A program made the translations under genes and the position numbers. Shown here one piece after another: positions 1 to 8,676 of a stretch of 64,000 bases of DNA. Origin of the DNA: Obesumbacterium proteus. GTDB taxonomy: Bacteria; Pseudomonadota; Gammaproteobacteria; Enterobacterales; Enterobacteriaceae. The notes beneath the pieces are model-generated. The model was not told the origin of the DNA and ran no database searches. It saw only the letters and a list, made by a program, of their open reading frames with translations. How positions within the stretch are numbered: position 1 is the first letter of the stretch; each line of letters starts with the position of its first letter. The DNA lies in NCBI RefSeq assembly GCF_001586165.1, contig NZ_CP014608.1, positions 62,001 to 126,000 on the forward strand. The letters are read 5' to 3'.

Positions 1-356
1 CATAATTGCTGCAGCGCCTGTTTTCTGTGTCGCGTGGACAACAGTGCATCTGCGCTCAGCGGTAAAAACCACCCCGCAGCAGTTGGTCTCTCTGACTCCT
101 TACGCACCTTCGGTGCGGTATCTATTTTCTGATTATGAAATCTGCCTGTCATCCACTTCAGCATTGCCGCCCCCGTCAGTCATCGATAAAGGGGCATTAC
201 GCTATGCTTTCCCCCTTTTCTGGCAAGCGAGAACTCTATATTCGTTTCCTCGATTAACCCCTTGATCTTTATTTTTTGGATCTGCATGAATAATTTTTGC
301 AGGCCATGAGCGTCCAAACGTGCCTGAATGTGGCTTTTCAAAGAGAAGAAACCGCC
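1..356. other. Intergenic/unassigned left edge
   Basis: I see no convincing gene here. A reading frame of about 70 codons on the plus strand lacks a ribosome site and has no recognisable content. A small hairpin (CGCACC-TTC-GGTGCG, about 103-117) followed by a T-containing stretch could be a weak terminator of a gene left of the window. Confidence 0.4.
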
Positions 357-908
357 ATGAAATCGAACGCTGTTCCTGTGGCCATTATAATCACCTGCTG
401 GATGTTGATTTGCTCAGCGCTCACAACCCTCATCACTAATGGACTTTTCACATTGGACAGTCTGATCGTATTTATCACGCTCACCGGTACGCCCGCGCTG
501 TTCAACCCCCTGGCAAAAGTTGTGTTTAATCTCAGGCCATACCCCTTCGTATTGATGAAAAAGAGACGCCGGTTATGGCTACACCTCAATCCCTGGCTTG
601 CTGTCGGCCAGCCGGGGATCCGGGATATGAAAGGTTACTGGCATGCCCTGTCAGACACTCTCCGCACTGCCATGAAAACGCCCCAGCACACAATTATCCT
701 GTCGTCTCACCTGCTCAGTCCCCGACGAACAGCCCGGTTGTTACGACACTTCCCCGCAGATCATTATTTCTGCCACACCCTTAGCAGACCCATCGGCCAC
801 GCGGAACGAACTGGCTTGCAGATCGACACATTTCTGAAGGAATGGCGTTGGTACACTCCCTCAATGCAATGCGGCGTCCTGGTGATACGCAAAAAAGAAA
901 AGAGGTAA
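357..908 (+). CDS. Hypothetical inner-membrane protein
   Basis: I do not recognise this 183-residue protein. Two hydrophobic segments near the N-terminus (about residues 6-28 and 32-52) predict membrane anchoring, followed by a basic cytoplasmic domain rich in Arg, His and Trp. I chose the ATG at 357 because AGAGAAGAA lies just upstream; an in-frame ATG at 297 has no such site. The stop overlaps the start of the next gene (TAATG), so the two are probably translated together. The setting is plasmid backbone near a TraF-like gene; a role in transfer or maintenance is only a guess. Confidence 0.6.
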   Translation: MKSNAVPVAIIITCWMLICSALTTLITNGLFTLDSLIVFITLTGTPALFNPLAKVVFNLRPYPFVLMKKRRRLWLHLNPWLAVGQPGIRDMKGYWHALSDTLRTAMKTPQHTIILSSHLLSPRRTARLLRHFPADHYFCHTLSRPIGHAERTGLQIDTFLKEWRWYTPSMQCGVLVIRKKEKR

Positions 909-1129
909 TGACGACGATGCTCTCCTGGAAACTGATGAAAGCCACCGAACGCGCCTGCAGGAACATCTGTGAGGAGGAAGAAGCGGCCTTTCATTACAAT
1001 TACCAACTAAGTCCTTTTGATCGTCTCTTACTATGGATTAAAGGCTTCATCGCTGGCTGGCCACTGGAGGAAGAATACAAACCGCTGTTTGGAAACATAA
1101 TTCGTCTCTGGAGACGAAAACAGCGGTGA
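908..1129 (+). CDS. Small hypothetical protein coupled to the preceding gene
   Basis: A 73-residue soluble-looking protein with an acidic EEEE run in the middle and a basic C-terminus. The ATG overlaps the stop of the upstream membrane protein and follows a good AAAGAGG ribosome site, which supports translational coupling. No family is recognised. The frame can be extended upstream to 842, but that part lies inside the preceding gene and has no start signal. Confidence 0.55.
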   Translation: MTTMLSWKLMKATERACRNICEEEEAAFHYNYQLSPFDRLLLWIKGFIAGWPLEEEYKPLFGNIIRLWRRKQR

Positions 1130-1360
1130 ATAGCTCTATCCCGGAATATTAATTTGTAAATCTGAATACATAATTTCCCGTTAAATCTCTGTTTCAACGT
1201 ATTCATACTGGCTACATGAAACGTATCGATCTGAACGATCGAAATTGTCCGTTATACAAAAGCACAACACCCGATTATTGTATTCACATCGAATACAAAT
1301 AATAAAAATCATAAATTTTAGTTGGTTATACCAACATCCTATTCAACACCGGGGAGTCTC

Positions 1361-2329
1361 ATGAGTCTTAGTGTCACGTCACTGCTTTCACGCCTGACCC
1401 TGGAACAGGACGATAAACTCAACGTCCTGCTCAGCGCAGCGGCGACAGAAAGTAAAAAATCGGGCGACCCGCTGGCGGTAAGATTTAAACCTGGGATCCG
1501 TGAGTACATAACACTCGCCTCTGCAAAACTGGGCATATCAGCGTCTGAATTCATCAATATCTTAATTGAAGGCGTGATAAGGGAAACGCTGTCCCCCTTT
1601 CAAACACGCGCTACCCAGGTCGTGGAACGGTTTCAACTGCTTATGGACGCCCACGGTTTGAACATCACTGACGTCGCGACGCTGCTGTCACCGTGGAATA
1701 TCGGACTGAGCGTACTGGAAAGCCGTGAGCGCACCATGGATTATCTGACTGACCCTTTGCTTTCCGAAATAGCGGAGTGGTTTAGCATTAATAAAAGCTG
1801 GCTAACAGCGGCGTCATCATCACCAATTGTCGCACCCGGCAATAATCCCGACTGGCATAAGTTAGCACTGCAAATTAGCAATAAAATAGCGGATGTTTCA
1901 TTAAAAGCCTTACCGCAGATTATTTTAATTCGGGATACTCTGGCTCCCTCAGTCGTTCACTTCAGTTATGAAACGCTGATTGGCGTGTGTTTAATCACTG
2001 TGAAATTGAAAAATGGGTTCCCCCTGCGCGTTGCTGAATACTTAGGCGAACAAATACCGTATGGCGGACACGAACAGCTCTTTATTGATTTCATGGCCTA
2101 TTGCGGTGTCTTACAAAAGAAAAGACGGGCCATTGTTACAACCTGCACAACAGACGTCTCTTCTTTAAAACTCTTGTCATCCGGTAAAGTCTTGCCCGTC
2201 ATGTTATTGGATAATCGACTAAACCAGAATTATTTGAATCAATGGGAAAAAGAAGAACTTAATCTGCTGCATTATCCGGAGAAATACGTCACAGAGGAGT
2301 GGCTAAAAGAAATAGATAATTTGAACTAA
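1361..2329 (+). CDS. Hypothetical protein, possible DNA-binding N-terminal half
   Basis: A 322-residue protein of unknown function. Residues about 40-75 resemble a ribbon-helix-helix stretch (beta strand, two helices, ending in SASEFINILIEGVI). The next 60 residues have the helix pattern of a Cro/C1-like repressor (LNITDVATLL...LLSEIAEWF). The C-terminal half shows no motif. I placed the start at 1361 because GGGGAG lies 7 bases upstream; an earlier ATG at 1322 has no ribosome site. It stands alone in front of the TraF-like operon and could regulate it, but that is inference. Confidence 0.6.
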   Translation: MSLSVTSLLSRLTLEQDDKLNVLLSAAATESKKSGDPLAVRFKPGIREYITLASAKLGISASEFINILIEGVIRETLSPFQTRATQVVERFQLLMDAHGLNITDVATLLSPWNIGLSVLESRERTMDYLTDPLLSEIAEWFSINKSWLTAASSSPIVAPGNNPDWHKLALQISNKIADVSLKALPQIILIRDTLAPSVVHFSYETLIGVCLITVKLKNGFPLRVAEYLGEQIPYGGHEQLFIDFMAYCGVLQKKRRAIVTTCTTDVSSLKLLSSGKVLPVMLLDNRLNQNYLNQWEKEELNLLHYPEKYVTEEWLKEIDNLN

Positions 2330-2422
2330 TAATAAACTCGTTAAGTAGCAAATCTTTTTATTGGTGCGTCTGCACCAGGGAATTCTTTTACCTAAAAAAC
2401 ATAAACTGCACAGGAAAATATA

Positions 2423-3631
2423 ATGATGAAAGCCACGTTAATAACACGCTGTCTGATGTTTGCCGGGCTGGTCTCTTCACTGCCCGCGGCACATGCTGCC
2501 GGCACCTGGTTTGAAGCCAGGAACGATGCGATGGGAGGAACCGGCGTTGCTTCATCAAAATACGGCGCGGCTCCGTTGCTTAACCCGGCCTTACTAACAA
2601 AGTCAGAACCCGGAAATAACCTCAGCATTATCCTGCCAACCGTGGGCGCCCAGGTCAGTGACCCGGACAACCTGCAGGACGGCTTTGATAACGTCAAGCA
2701 TGCCTGGGATGACCTCGAGAATGCCAGCGGCACCGGCAACAGCGCCTCCTCAGCGACAGAACTCAAGAAATCGCTGACCGATATTTCTGGCCACAGCGGC
2801 CGAGCGAATGCCGGCGCAGGCGTAGTGATTGCCATACCTAATGACACACTGCCCTTTGCTCTGGTCATTAAAGGCTGGGGTCAGGCGAAAGCCCGCGCTG
2901 AGGTGAGCAACAGCGATCTGGCTTATCTCGATGCCGCCAGTGCTGGCCTGGTTCATCCCGATGAAACTGCCCTTAACAGCCTCACCTCACGCGCTGAAGG
3001 CGTGGCAGCTCTGGTGAGCGAGTACGGCATCGCGATGGCACATCATTTTACACTGGGTGATATTCCTGTATCGGTTGGGATCATTCCCAAATTTCAGCGT
3101 GTTGATACCTGGAATTACAACGTAGCCATCAATAACTACAGCACCTCCGACTTTCGCAGCGGTGACTGGAAGCGTTCAGAGAGCGGCGCCAACGTTGACC
3201 TTGGTTTTTCTGCTGACCTGACGCCTGAATGGACTATCGCCCTGGCTGGACAAAACCTCGTGGCACGCAATGTTGATACCCGTGAAGTGAATGGCCTGCA
3301 GGACAACTTCAAAATCCGCCCTCAGGCTACTGCGGGCACAGCCTGGAGTAACGGGCTCGTGACTTTTGCAGCCGACGTAGACATGACGCCCGCCAGCGGA
3401 TTCACCTCCGATGAGAAAAGACAATATGCCGGCGTCGGTGCAGAGCTCAATGCCTGGTCCTGGGCGCAGCTGCGCGCCGGCTACCGCGTTGACATACGTA
3501 ACAGTGACAACAACGTCGTGACAGCAGGTATTGGTATTTCCCCATTCGACGTCGTTCATCTCGATCTGACCGGCATGGCCGGGACAGATCGTACTTATGG
3601 AGCCGTGGCTCAGCTCTCTGTGACCTTCTGA
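2423..3631 (+). CDS. traF: TraF-like conjugal transfer outer-membrane protein
   Basis: A 402-residue exported protein with a clear Sec signal peptide (basic MMKATLITR, hydrophobic core, AHA-AG cleavage site near residue 26). The mature part is rich in alternating beta strands, contains the early MGGTGVA motif, and ends in an aromatic residue (SVTF), as expected of an outer-membrane barrel. This matches the plasmid-transfer TraF family (TraF_2 type), which is distinct from the thioredoxin-like F-plasmid TraF. It probably acts in the outer membrane during conjugation. Two exported proteins follow on the same strand. The family assignment is fairly safe; the precise role is not. Confidence 0.75.
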   Translation: MMKATLITRCLMFAGLVSSLPAAHAAGTWFEARNDAMGGTGVASSKYGAAPLLNPALLTKSEPGNNLSIILPTVGAQVSDPDNLQDGFDNVKHAWDDLENASGTGNSASSATELKKSLTDISGHSGRANAGAGVVIAIPNDTLPFALVIKGWGQAKARAEVSNSDLAYLDAASAGLVHPDETALNSLTSRAEGVAALVSEYGIAMAHHFTLGDIPVSVGIIPKFQRVDTWNYNVAINNYSTSDFRSGDWKRSESGANVDLGFSADLTPEWTIALAGQNLVARNVDTREVNGLQDNFKIRPQATAGTAWSNGLVTFAADVDMTPASGFTSDEKRQYAGVGAELNAWSWAQLRAGYRVDIRNSDNNVVTAGIGISPFDVVHLDLTGMAGTDRTYGAVAQLSVTF

Positions 3632-3639
3632 TTCTCATT

Positions 3640-3662
3640 GGGCATGCTCAACATGCCCTTTT
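3640..3662 (+). terminator. Rho-independent terminator or attenuator after the TraF-like gene
   Basis: A seven-pair stem GGGCATG/CATGCCC with a five-base loop is followed by TTTT. It lies 8 bases beyond the TraF-like stop and only 20 bases before the next start, so it may reduce rather than end transcription of the downstream genes. Confidence 0.6.
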
Positions 3663-3681
3663 CCTTCAATGGAGAAACACC

Positions 3682-4413
3682 ATGACAGCAGTAAAAGAAC
3701 GCCACTTACCTTCGGTCATTTTAGTCATCGCGGTGCTAAGTAGCATGCTCCTTACCGCCGCGAACGCGCGAGCCTCGACACTTACCAATTCAACAGAAAA
3801 GGCAGCCGGAGAAGTCTTAATTCCGCAGGCTTGTGGGAGCTGCGTTTCTTATGATGTATCAGTTTGGATGTTTACGCCGACGCGCCCTGACGCGCTCAAA
3901 AACATTCTCCAATCACTTAATACACTCCCTGAGGGGGAGCCTGATGAGGTCGAGGGCCAAAGGGTAATTTCACCCGATAAAAGCACTGTCGCTGCTGACA
4001 CTTTTAGGCAATCAGGAACATTAGATCCTTTAGTGCTTTGGCATGCGATGTCTATTTTTGGGGAACCACTGCCATTGGAATTAGTTTCGTCTGCTGGAAC
4101 TTTCCGCGCTGAACTCAACATGAAGGCTGTCCCTTCAACCACGTTCTTGAAGCCATCGTCTGAAACGTTCAATCAAAAAATATTGAGCCTTTCGCGCAAC
4201 GCAGACAACGAAGATTCAACCTCTCAGATTCAAACGTTTTTGAACTTCAAGCTTATAGCAGGCTTGCCAGTAGGTTCTGGCAGTGGGGTTAATGACATCG
4301 CTAGCAGCAGCGGGCGAATGCTGATTAAAAACGGCGGTGCGTTATTGAATGTTAACCGCATGGGGAATCGCTACCTGGTTTGGATAGTTCACGCGACTTA
4401 TATCAACTTCTGA
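3682..4413 (+). CDS. Hypothetical secreted protein
   Basis: A 243-residue protein with a Sec signal peptide (hydrophobic VILVIAVLSSMLLTAANARA, cleavage near residue 32). Two cysteines in CGSCVSYDVSVWMF, at the start of the mature protein, could form a disulfide in the periplasm. A GGAGAAA ribosome site precedes the ATG. It is read in the same direction as the TraF-like gene, so a role in the transfer envelope complex is possible. I do not recognise the family. Confidence 0.65.
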   Translation: MTAVKERHLPSVILVIAVLSSMLLTAANARASTLTNSTEKAAGEVLIPQACGSCVSYDVSVWMFTPTRPDALKNILQSLNTLPEGEPDEVEGQRVISPDKSTVAADTFRQSGTLDPLVLWHAMSIFGEPLPLELVSSAGTFRAELNMKAVPSTTFLKPSSETFNQKILSLSRNADNEDSTSQIQTFLNFKLIAGLPVGSGSGVNDIASSSGRMLIKNGGALLNVNRMGNRYLVWIVHATYINF

Positions 4414-4420
4414 ATCTGAC

Positions 4421-4450
4421 CGGGGCAGGCATTGCATGCAAGCCCCTTTA
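4421..4450 (+). terminator. Hairpin between the secreted protein and the lipoprotein gene
   Basis: GGGGC and GCCCC enclose a further palindrome (TTGCATGCAA), followed by TTT. It may be an attenuator or an RNA-stability element within the operon. The T run is short. Confidence 0.4.
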
Positions 4451-4463
4451 ACGGAGATATAAC

Positions 4464-5009
4464 ATGACGATCGTAAAACAACTTCGCTTTACCCCTGCCA
4501 TTTTGGTTATAGCAATGCTGCTAGGAGTGACAGGATGCAGCAATAACGACCTGAACGCGATAACGCATCAGGTCAGCACCCTGAGTTCCTCGCTGATGCC
4601 TTCAAATGCTTCAAACGACAATGTGAAATCACCTGAATGGGGTGAAGTCAGCAAAACCCTGACGGTGCATGCAGATATCGATACAGCCGCTGTAAGACTG
4701 AAACGTTATTACCGCTTTACCTCAACCGATGAAATCACCGCAGCCGGTAACAGCGGTAAAGGGAACTCGGGTTGGGTCGCCAGCGCGATGGCTGAAGGCA
4801 CTGACTGGAGCGCCCAGCCAGGCTCTTACTACCGTATGAGCCGTATATGGGGAAAAGCGGACCACCTAACTCTTGAGGTCAGTCGCGAAGGGAGTCACAG
4901 TCAGGTCATTGCAACCTATCGCTCAACTGATCCAGCTCATCTGAAAGAAGCCTGGACGAAAAAGCTTTGGGCGCAAATTGGACCAGTGGCGGAAGGTAAA
5001 ATTCGTTAG
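4464..5009 (+). CDS. Hypothetical lipoprotein
   Basis: A 181-residue protein with a type II signal peptide: hydrophobic IVIAMLLGVTGC, with lipobox LGVTGC placing the lipidated cysteine near residue 25. The mature protein has no motif I know. A GGAGAT ribosome site precedes the ATG. It is the third consecutive exported product after the TraF-like gene, with spacings of about 50 bases that each contain a hairpin, so the three probably form one envelope-directed operon. Confidence 0.65.
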   Translation: MTIVKQLRFTPAILVIAMLLGVTGCSNNDLNAITHQVSTLSSSLMPSNASNDNVKSPEWGEVSKTLTVHADIDTAAVRLKRYYRFTSTDEITAAGNSGKGNSGWVASAMAEGTDWSAQPGSYYRMSRIWGKADHLTLEVSREGSHSQVIATYRSTDPAHLKEAWTKKLWAQIGPVAEGKIR

Positions 5010-5198
5010 GCATCCCTTATCCATCAGAACCCGTACACGATTTTTCGGGCATATCCTCTACCCAAGTTATACTTTTAAAGTTTATTTGTTCAATGCCGAT
5101 AAGTGCTTAATTGCTTTTATTTAACGGTAATACAATATGGATAATTCTATAGTCAGTTCCAAAAGTAATAAAGTTACAGACTATGAACATTTGAAGGA

Positions 5199-5741
5199 AT
5201 GTTTAAGAATAGAAGTGATAAAAAGAGATGGGGCAAGGCATTCTCATGGTTGAAAGTTCTTCACCGTGTTGCTTTTAATCGCAAAAAACGCTTCTACTTT
5301 TGGTGGCGAATTGCAAACTATTTGTATAAATCCCCATCATCTCGTCAGCAGAGAATCGCCAAAATAATTGGAGTTAACTTAGCCAGAAAGTATGGTGCAG
5401 ACATAAGCATTGCTGCGCATATCGGAACCGGTATGAAAATAAACCATTATGTGGGGATCGTAATCAGAGCTGAATGTGTGATTGGCGACAATGTGAATAT
5501 CCGTCAAAACACGACTATTGGAAGGAAAAAATCAACACCTGATATAGGATATATCACAATCGGTAATAACGTCGATATCGGTGCTAACTCCTGCATCCTT
5601 GGGGACATAGTTATTGGAGACAATGTCACTATTGGGGCAATGTCATTTATCAATAAAGATATCCCCGCAAACGCCCTTGTTTATAGTCAAAAAACTACTC
5701 AGATCGTAATTAAAAACATCGAGTCTACTAATCAGCATTGA
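5199..5741 (+). CDS. Hexapeptide-repeat acyltransferase, serine acetyltransferase-like
   Basis: A 180-residue protein whose second half is built of hexapeptide repeats ([I/V]GDNVNI, IGNNVDIGANSCILGDIVIGDNVTIGAMS), the signature of left-handed beta-helix acyltransferases. The NHYVGIVI and QNTTIG segments resemble the CysE branch (serine O-acetyltransferase), but the long N-terminal domain of CysE is missing. The N-terminus is very basic. The substrate cannot be told. The GAAGGA just before the ATG is unusually close, so the start is uncertain. The gene is more AT-rich than its neighbours and stands alone before a strong terminator, which suggests acquisition. Confidence 0.7.
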   Translation: MFKNRSDKKRWGKAFSWLKVLHRVAFNRKKRFYFWWRIANYLYKSPSSRQQRIAKIIGVNLARKYGADISIAAHIGTGMKINHYVGIVIRAECVIGDNVNIRQNTTIGRKKSTPDIGYITIGNNVDIGANSCILGDIVIGDNVTIGAMSFINKDIPANALVYSQKTTQIVIKNIESTNQH

Positions 5742-5769
5742 TTGTGTATCAAACGACACGCCAATAAAA

Positions 5770-5800
5770 AAGCCTCTTCAAAAAAAGAGGCTTAACTTTT
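5770..5800 (+). terminator. Strong terminator after the acyltransferase
   Basis: AAGCCTCTT and AAGAGGCTT form a nine-pair stem over a short A-rich loop, followed by AACTTTT. Preceded by A residues, it can also stop minus-strand transcription leaving the converging methylase gene. Confidence 0.8.
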
Positions 5801-5813
5801 GCTTACTCACAAC

Positions 5814-6476
5814 TTAATTTGTCTTTCTTAGACGTAATGACCAGTTTCCAATCCAATGCGCCGGCGTATACATCACTCGCCTGCGTTCACCGTTCAGTGC
5901 GTTGCCCGTAACAACTTCACCTGCTACCCCCATCAGAGACAATTGTATATAGGCCATTCCGGATGCCACAGTATCAATATCGGTACAGGAAACCCACAGA
6001 CGTCGCGTTGGATTGAATCCCTTTTCGCGTAAGACTTCTGCAATAGCCAGGAGCATGCCAGCAGAACCACATGCCGGCTCGTAAACAGTAAAAAAAGGTT
6101 TATCGGCCAGCAGGCTGTCGATATCACCCAACTGCATTTCTGCCATCATTCGTGAGACGCAAAACGGCGTAAAAAACTGACCACGCGCTGCTTCACCGAG
6201 TTCCAGTGTCATGTAAAGCGAGCCCAGGAAGTCACCACTCCCAGCTTCCAGCCCCATGACAACCTCTGCCAGTAACATGGCCATCCGCTCAGCATCTTTT
6301 GCCTCGTACTGGCTTACGGTTTCCATGTACTCATTTTCCAGCTCGTCATTACAGTTTATTCCGTTATGAATCGACGCTGCAGCAAGGGTAATAAAGTCTC
6401 GGAAGACTTTATTACGGTGATGATAGCGGGCGGTTTCATTGAAAATTGAGATGAATTGTTTCTTATGATCAACCAT
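5814..6476 (-). CDS. Orphan N6-adenine DNA methylase of plasmid type
   Basis: A 220-residue protein with the SAM-binding motif YEPACGSAGML (residues about 132-142) and the acidic SCTDID motif, as in type I HsdM-like adenine methylases. RGQFFTP upstream is also typical. The catalytic NPPY/F tetrapeptide expected after these motifs is not visible before the protein ends, so catalysis is doubtful unless the active site differs. Short orphan methylases like this are common in the leading regions of enterobacterial conjugative plasmids, where they may help evade restriction. It is the last gene of a minus-strand series. Confidence 0.75.
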   Translation of the reverse strand: MVDHKKQFISIFNETARYHHRNKVFRDFITLAAASIHNGINCNDELENEYMETVSQYEAKDAERMAMLLAEVVMGLEAGSGDFLGSLYMTLELGEAARGQFFTPFCVSRMMAEMQLGDIDSLLADKPFFTVYEPACGSAGMLLAIAEVLREKGFNPTRRLWVSCTDIDTVASGMAYIQLSLMGVAGEVVTGNALNGERRRVMYTPAHWIGNWSLRLRKTN

Positions 6477-6496
6477 GATTTTTATCGCATATCTCC

Positions 6497-6534
6497 GGGG
6501 AAATATGCCCTGAAGGGGATATTTCCCCTTCAGG
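6497..6534 (-). promoter_or_regulatory. Interleaved inverted repeats upstream of the methylase gene
   Basis: Arm A GGGGAAATAT (6497-6506) is complementary to ATATTTCCCC (6519-6528). Arm B CCTGAAGGGG (6509-6518) is complementary to CCCCTTCAGG (6525-6534). The order A-B-A'-B' means the two stems exclude each other or form a pseudoknot. It lies about 20 bases before the start codon. Confidence 0.7.
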
Positions 6535-6579
6535 ATGGTAAGTGATGCGGAACGACGTTTCGCTTATGTTATTGAATTG

Positions 6580-6930
6580 TTAACACTCAATATAACCTGC
6601 ACGTAATTGTGTTTCGGACACATCAATGAATACGTCACATCCCTTATTAATGACCTCTTCCAGGAAGGTGCCCCAAAAATCGTTTCCAAGAACCTCCCCA
6701 AAGTCATCGCCGCCCACTTCGAGATAAGCCTTTTCATACCAGTCTTTGTTTTCAGTTAATCGGGGATCAAAACCCTCCGCATAGGCGATATGCAGCCTGC
6801 GGCCTTGTCTGAATGCGCCCTTTTCAGCCATCAGGTAAATGCCTTCATCTTTCACTAAAAGCATGTTCCCTCCTTTTTCCTGCAGTTCTTCCATCACAGG
6901 TTTCAGAACGGCATTTTTGAACAACAACAT
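6580..6930 (-). CDS. DUF3085-like protein
   Basis: A 116-residue acidic protein carrying GIYLMAEKG...IAYAEGFDPR, the core found in DUF3085 plasmid proteins. A second protein with the same core is encoded at 9747-10352 in this series. I chose the ATG at 6930 because AAGGTGA sits six bases upstream and because the resulting N-terminus (MLLFKNAVL) aligns with the paralogue (MFRFTSASL); an in-frame ATG at 6945 lacks a ribosome site. The function is unknown; leading-region genes are often expressed early after plasmid entry. Confidence 0.65.
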   Translation of the reverse strand: MLLFKNAVLKPVMEELQEKGGNMLLVKDEGIYLMAEKGAFRQGRRLHIAYAEGFDPRLTENKDWYEKAYLEVGGDDFGEVLGNDFWGTFLEEVINKGCDVFIDVSETQLRAGYIEC

Positions 6931-6949
6931 GATTTTCACCTTCATAAAT

Positions 6950-6990
6950 TAAGGGGAAAATCACCCCAGGGGGATGATTTTCCCCTAGGG
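6950..6990 (-). promoter_or_regulatory. Interleaved inverted repeats upstream of the DUF3085-like gene
   Basis: AGGGGAAAATCA pairs with TGATTTTCCCCT, and the intervening CCCCAGGGG pairs, with one mismatch, with CCCCTAGGG. The order is again A-B-A'-B', although the sequence differs from the other copies. Confidence 0.65.
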
Positions 6991-7023
6991 TTTGGTTAAC
7001 GAGATATCAGCCTGAACATGGGC

Positions 7024-7356
7024 CTACCAGTCATGGACGGCAAATCCGGCCAATATCTCACCACAGCAGTCAAAATGAACGAGCGAAACATTAAACCGCT
7101 TCGTCAGTACGTAGGTCAGGCGGCGCGCATCTTTTGAAAACCCCCGCTTCTTTAATTCAAGCTGCGGAAAGTTATAGGCACTCAGCCGCACTAAATAGCC
7201 GGTACCGGTGAGGTGGATCCACTCGGCATCCCCCCACTCGCAACGCTGATGCCCCAGACGATGAAACAGTTCAGCATCTTGTTCAGTCAGGTGCGCCGTA
7301 CTGCACACGACATACTGGTACAGTTCCACCGGTCGCACATCGTTGATAGTGACCAT
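7024..7356 (-). CDS. DUF5983-like leading-region protein
   Basis: A 110-residue protein that I tentatively place in the DUF5983 group of plasmid proteins, from its size, its position and the CSTAHLTEQDAELF and LSAYNFPQLELKKRGFS segments. It ends with a Cys-Cys pair near residue 98 (HFDCCGEIL). An AGGGGAT ribosome site supports the ATG at 7356; an earlier ATG at 7365 overlaps that site. Its start lies two bases below the stop of the DUF1281 gene, so the two are probably cotranslated, and it has no interleaved repeat of its own. Confidence 0.6.
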   Translation of the reverse strand: MVTINDVRPVELYQYVVCSTAHLTEQDAELFHRLGHQRCEWGDAEWIHLTGTGYLVRLSAYNFPQLELKKRGFSKDARRLTYVLTKRFNVSLVHFDCCGEILAGFAVHDW

Positions 7357-7357
7357 G

Positions 7358-8281
7358 TTAAGCATCCCCTGCCGGTGATGCACTTTGCTCCTGCACCGGC
7401 AGCGCCTCCGGCGGGAAAGCCATCAACAGAGCCGAAAACGGCCCCGCCCCGTACTTCCCGCTGTCAACGTGGTCTCCGCGGTCATAACAGTCATAACCCA
7501 GGACACCGTTGACCGGCTCCTGATACCAGTGGCGGATCTCACAGTCAAACACGGCCGAGAGTTCCCCCATCAGCTCGCTGGAAGGCGGATATGACGGTGA
7601 ATCAAACTCCAGGCGCAAACTGTTTATACGATCACGATGCCAGAGAACGTTATGGCCACACGGCCACTCCACCCCGTGGATGCGGCTGTACAAACTGCCC
7701 GTACTGGACATACCTGCCAGCAGGCGGCTGTTGCCGTTGATTTCCGCCGCAAGCCGGGAAGGAATAATCATCAGCATGTCGCAGTGACAGGCACGCTCAG
7801 GTCTTCTCCCCTGTTTCTCCCAACATTCACCACCGTTGATATGGGGTGACCAGGTGGCCACACCAAACCAGTCAACGTACTGCCGGGTCATCAGCTGCGC
7901 CATTATCTGACGTGCTCCTATCGGGAGAGCTTCCCACCGGACAGCACCGAGCCCTGACTGCGTCCAGATACGGTCAATTTGTCTGACGGTATCCGGATTA
8001 AGTACCGCATCCTTCTGCAGTAATTCCAGCCAGTGCTGGAAAGCCAGGTTGGAGGCGACAGCCGGACCGGTTCCGTGGGAGACCAACTCCGGATAAGGGA
8101 GATACTCCACAGTTTTCACCGGCTTAAGCACCCCGCCTGAGCCTGCCAGAAACAGCTGAATGCTCTGTTGTACGGCGTGGCGGTATAGCGGCACCTCATC
8201 GCCGGTAACCCACTGCAGCATGACGTCGATAAACACGGAACGGCCGGTAATTTCCAAGCGGTTTTTGCACCATTCAAACAT
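7358..8281 (-). CDS. DUF1281 / YubB-like plasmid protein
   Basis: A 307-residue protein of the DUF1281 group with a YubB ferredoxin-like C-terminal part. It begins MFEWCKNRLEITG and has the C-terminal region RLEFDSPSYPPSSELMGELSAVFDCEIRHWYQEPVNGVLGY split over residues about 222-265. These proteins recur in leading regions of F-like and related plasmids; no activity is established to my knowledge. An AGGAGAAG ribosome site precedes the ATG, which sits below an interleaved repeat. Downstream the DUF5983-like gene follows almost without a gap. Confidence 0.75.
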   Translation of the reverse strand: MFEWCKNRLEITGRSVFIDVMLQWVTGDEVPLYRHAVQQSIQLFLAGSGGVLKPVKTVEYLPYPELVSHGTGPAVASNLAFQHWLELLQKDAVLNPDTVRQIDRIWTQSGLGAVRWEALPIGARQIMAQLMTRQYVDWFGVATWSPHINGGECWEKQGRRPERACHCDMLMIIPSRLAAEINGNSRLLAGMSSTGSLYSRIHGVEWPCGHNVLWHRDRINSLRLEFDSPSYPPSSELMGELSAVFDCEIRHWYQEPVNGVLGYDCYDRGDHVDSGKYGAGPFSALLMAFPPEALPVQEQSASPAGDA

Positions 8282-8307
8282 CGTTACTTCTCCTCTTCAG
8301 ACTATAA

Positions 8308-8350
8308 AAGAGGGAGCCTCCCCATCGGGGGAGGTCTCCCCCGATGGGTG
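8308..8350 (-). promoter_or_regulatory. Interleaved inverted repeats upstream of the DUF1281 gene
   Basis: CCCATCGGGGGAG is perfectly complementary to CTCCCCCGATGGG (13 pairs). It is interleaved with GGGAGCCTCC pairing, with one bulge, to GGAGGTCTCCC. This is the same A-B-A'-B' layout with unrelated bases. Confidence 0.7.
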
Positions 8351-8380
8351 GTTTACAGGTTAAGTCGGGTCAGCCCCGGA

Positions 8381-8668
8381 TCACAGGTGGCTGATAATCC
8401 CGAGTGTGGCACCGGCCTCAAGGCCGGCAATCAGCTCATCGGCCGCGCTCAGATAAGGCGAGCGTGGCAGGTAAGCAGAGTCTTCAAGGTGCGTCAGATG
8501 ATATTTGTCCACCAGGTCATTAATGGCTTCAAAGGGCTTCACGCCCGCTTTTTGCAACGCTGCCACACAGGCATCGTCGCATAAATCGGTATCATTCAAC
8601 GTCAGGCCATAGTGCCTGGCCAGCAGCGCCGATGCGGTGGCCTGCCAGAATTGTGGTGTCTGCATCAT
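8381..8668 (-). CDS. Small leading-region protein of unknown function
   Basis: A 95-residue, mainly helical protein. The pattern ALLARHYGLTLNDTDLCDD and GVKPFEAINDLVDKYHL is familiar from uncharacterised plasmid proteins that sit next to ArdC. No catalytic motif is visible. A GGAGACA ribosome site precedes the ATG. The gene starts 8 bases after the ArdC stop, so it is likely cotranslated with it. Confidence 0.65.
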   Translation of the reverse strand: MMQTPQFWQATASALLARHYGLTLNDTDLCDDACVAALQKAGVKPFEAINDLVDKYHLTHLEDSAYLPRSPYLSAADELIAGLEAGATLGIISHL

Positions 8669-8676
8669 TGTCTCCT

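Noticed and set aside
44..265. Plus-strand frame of 73 codons at the left edge
   Set aside because: No ribosome site, no family, composition not coding-like.
7213..7512. Plus-strand frames inside the leading-region genes (also at 9088-9663)
   Set aside because: They run antisense to well-supported minus-strand genes and have no start signals or family content.
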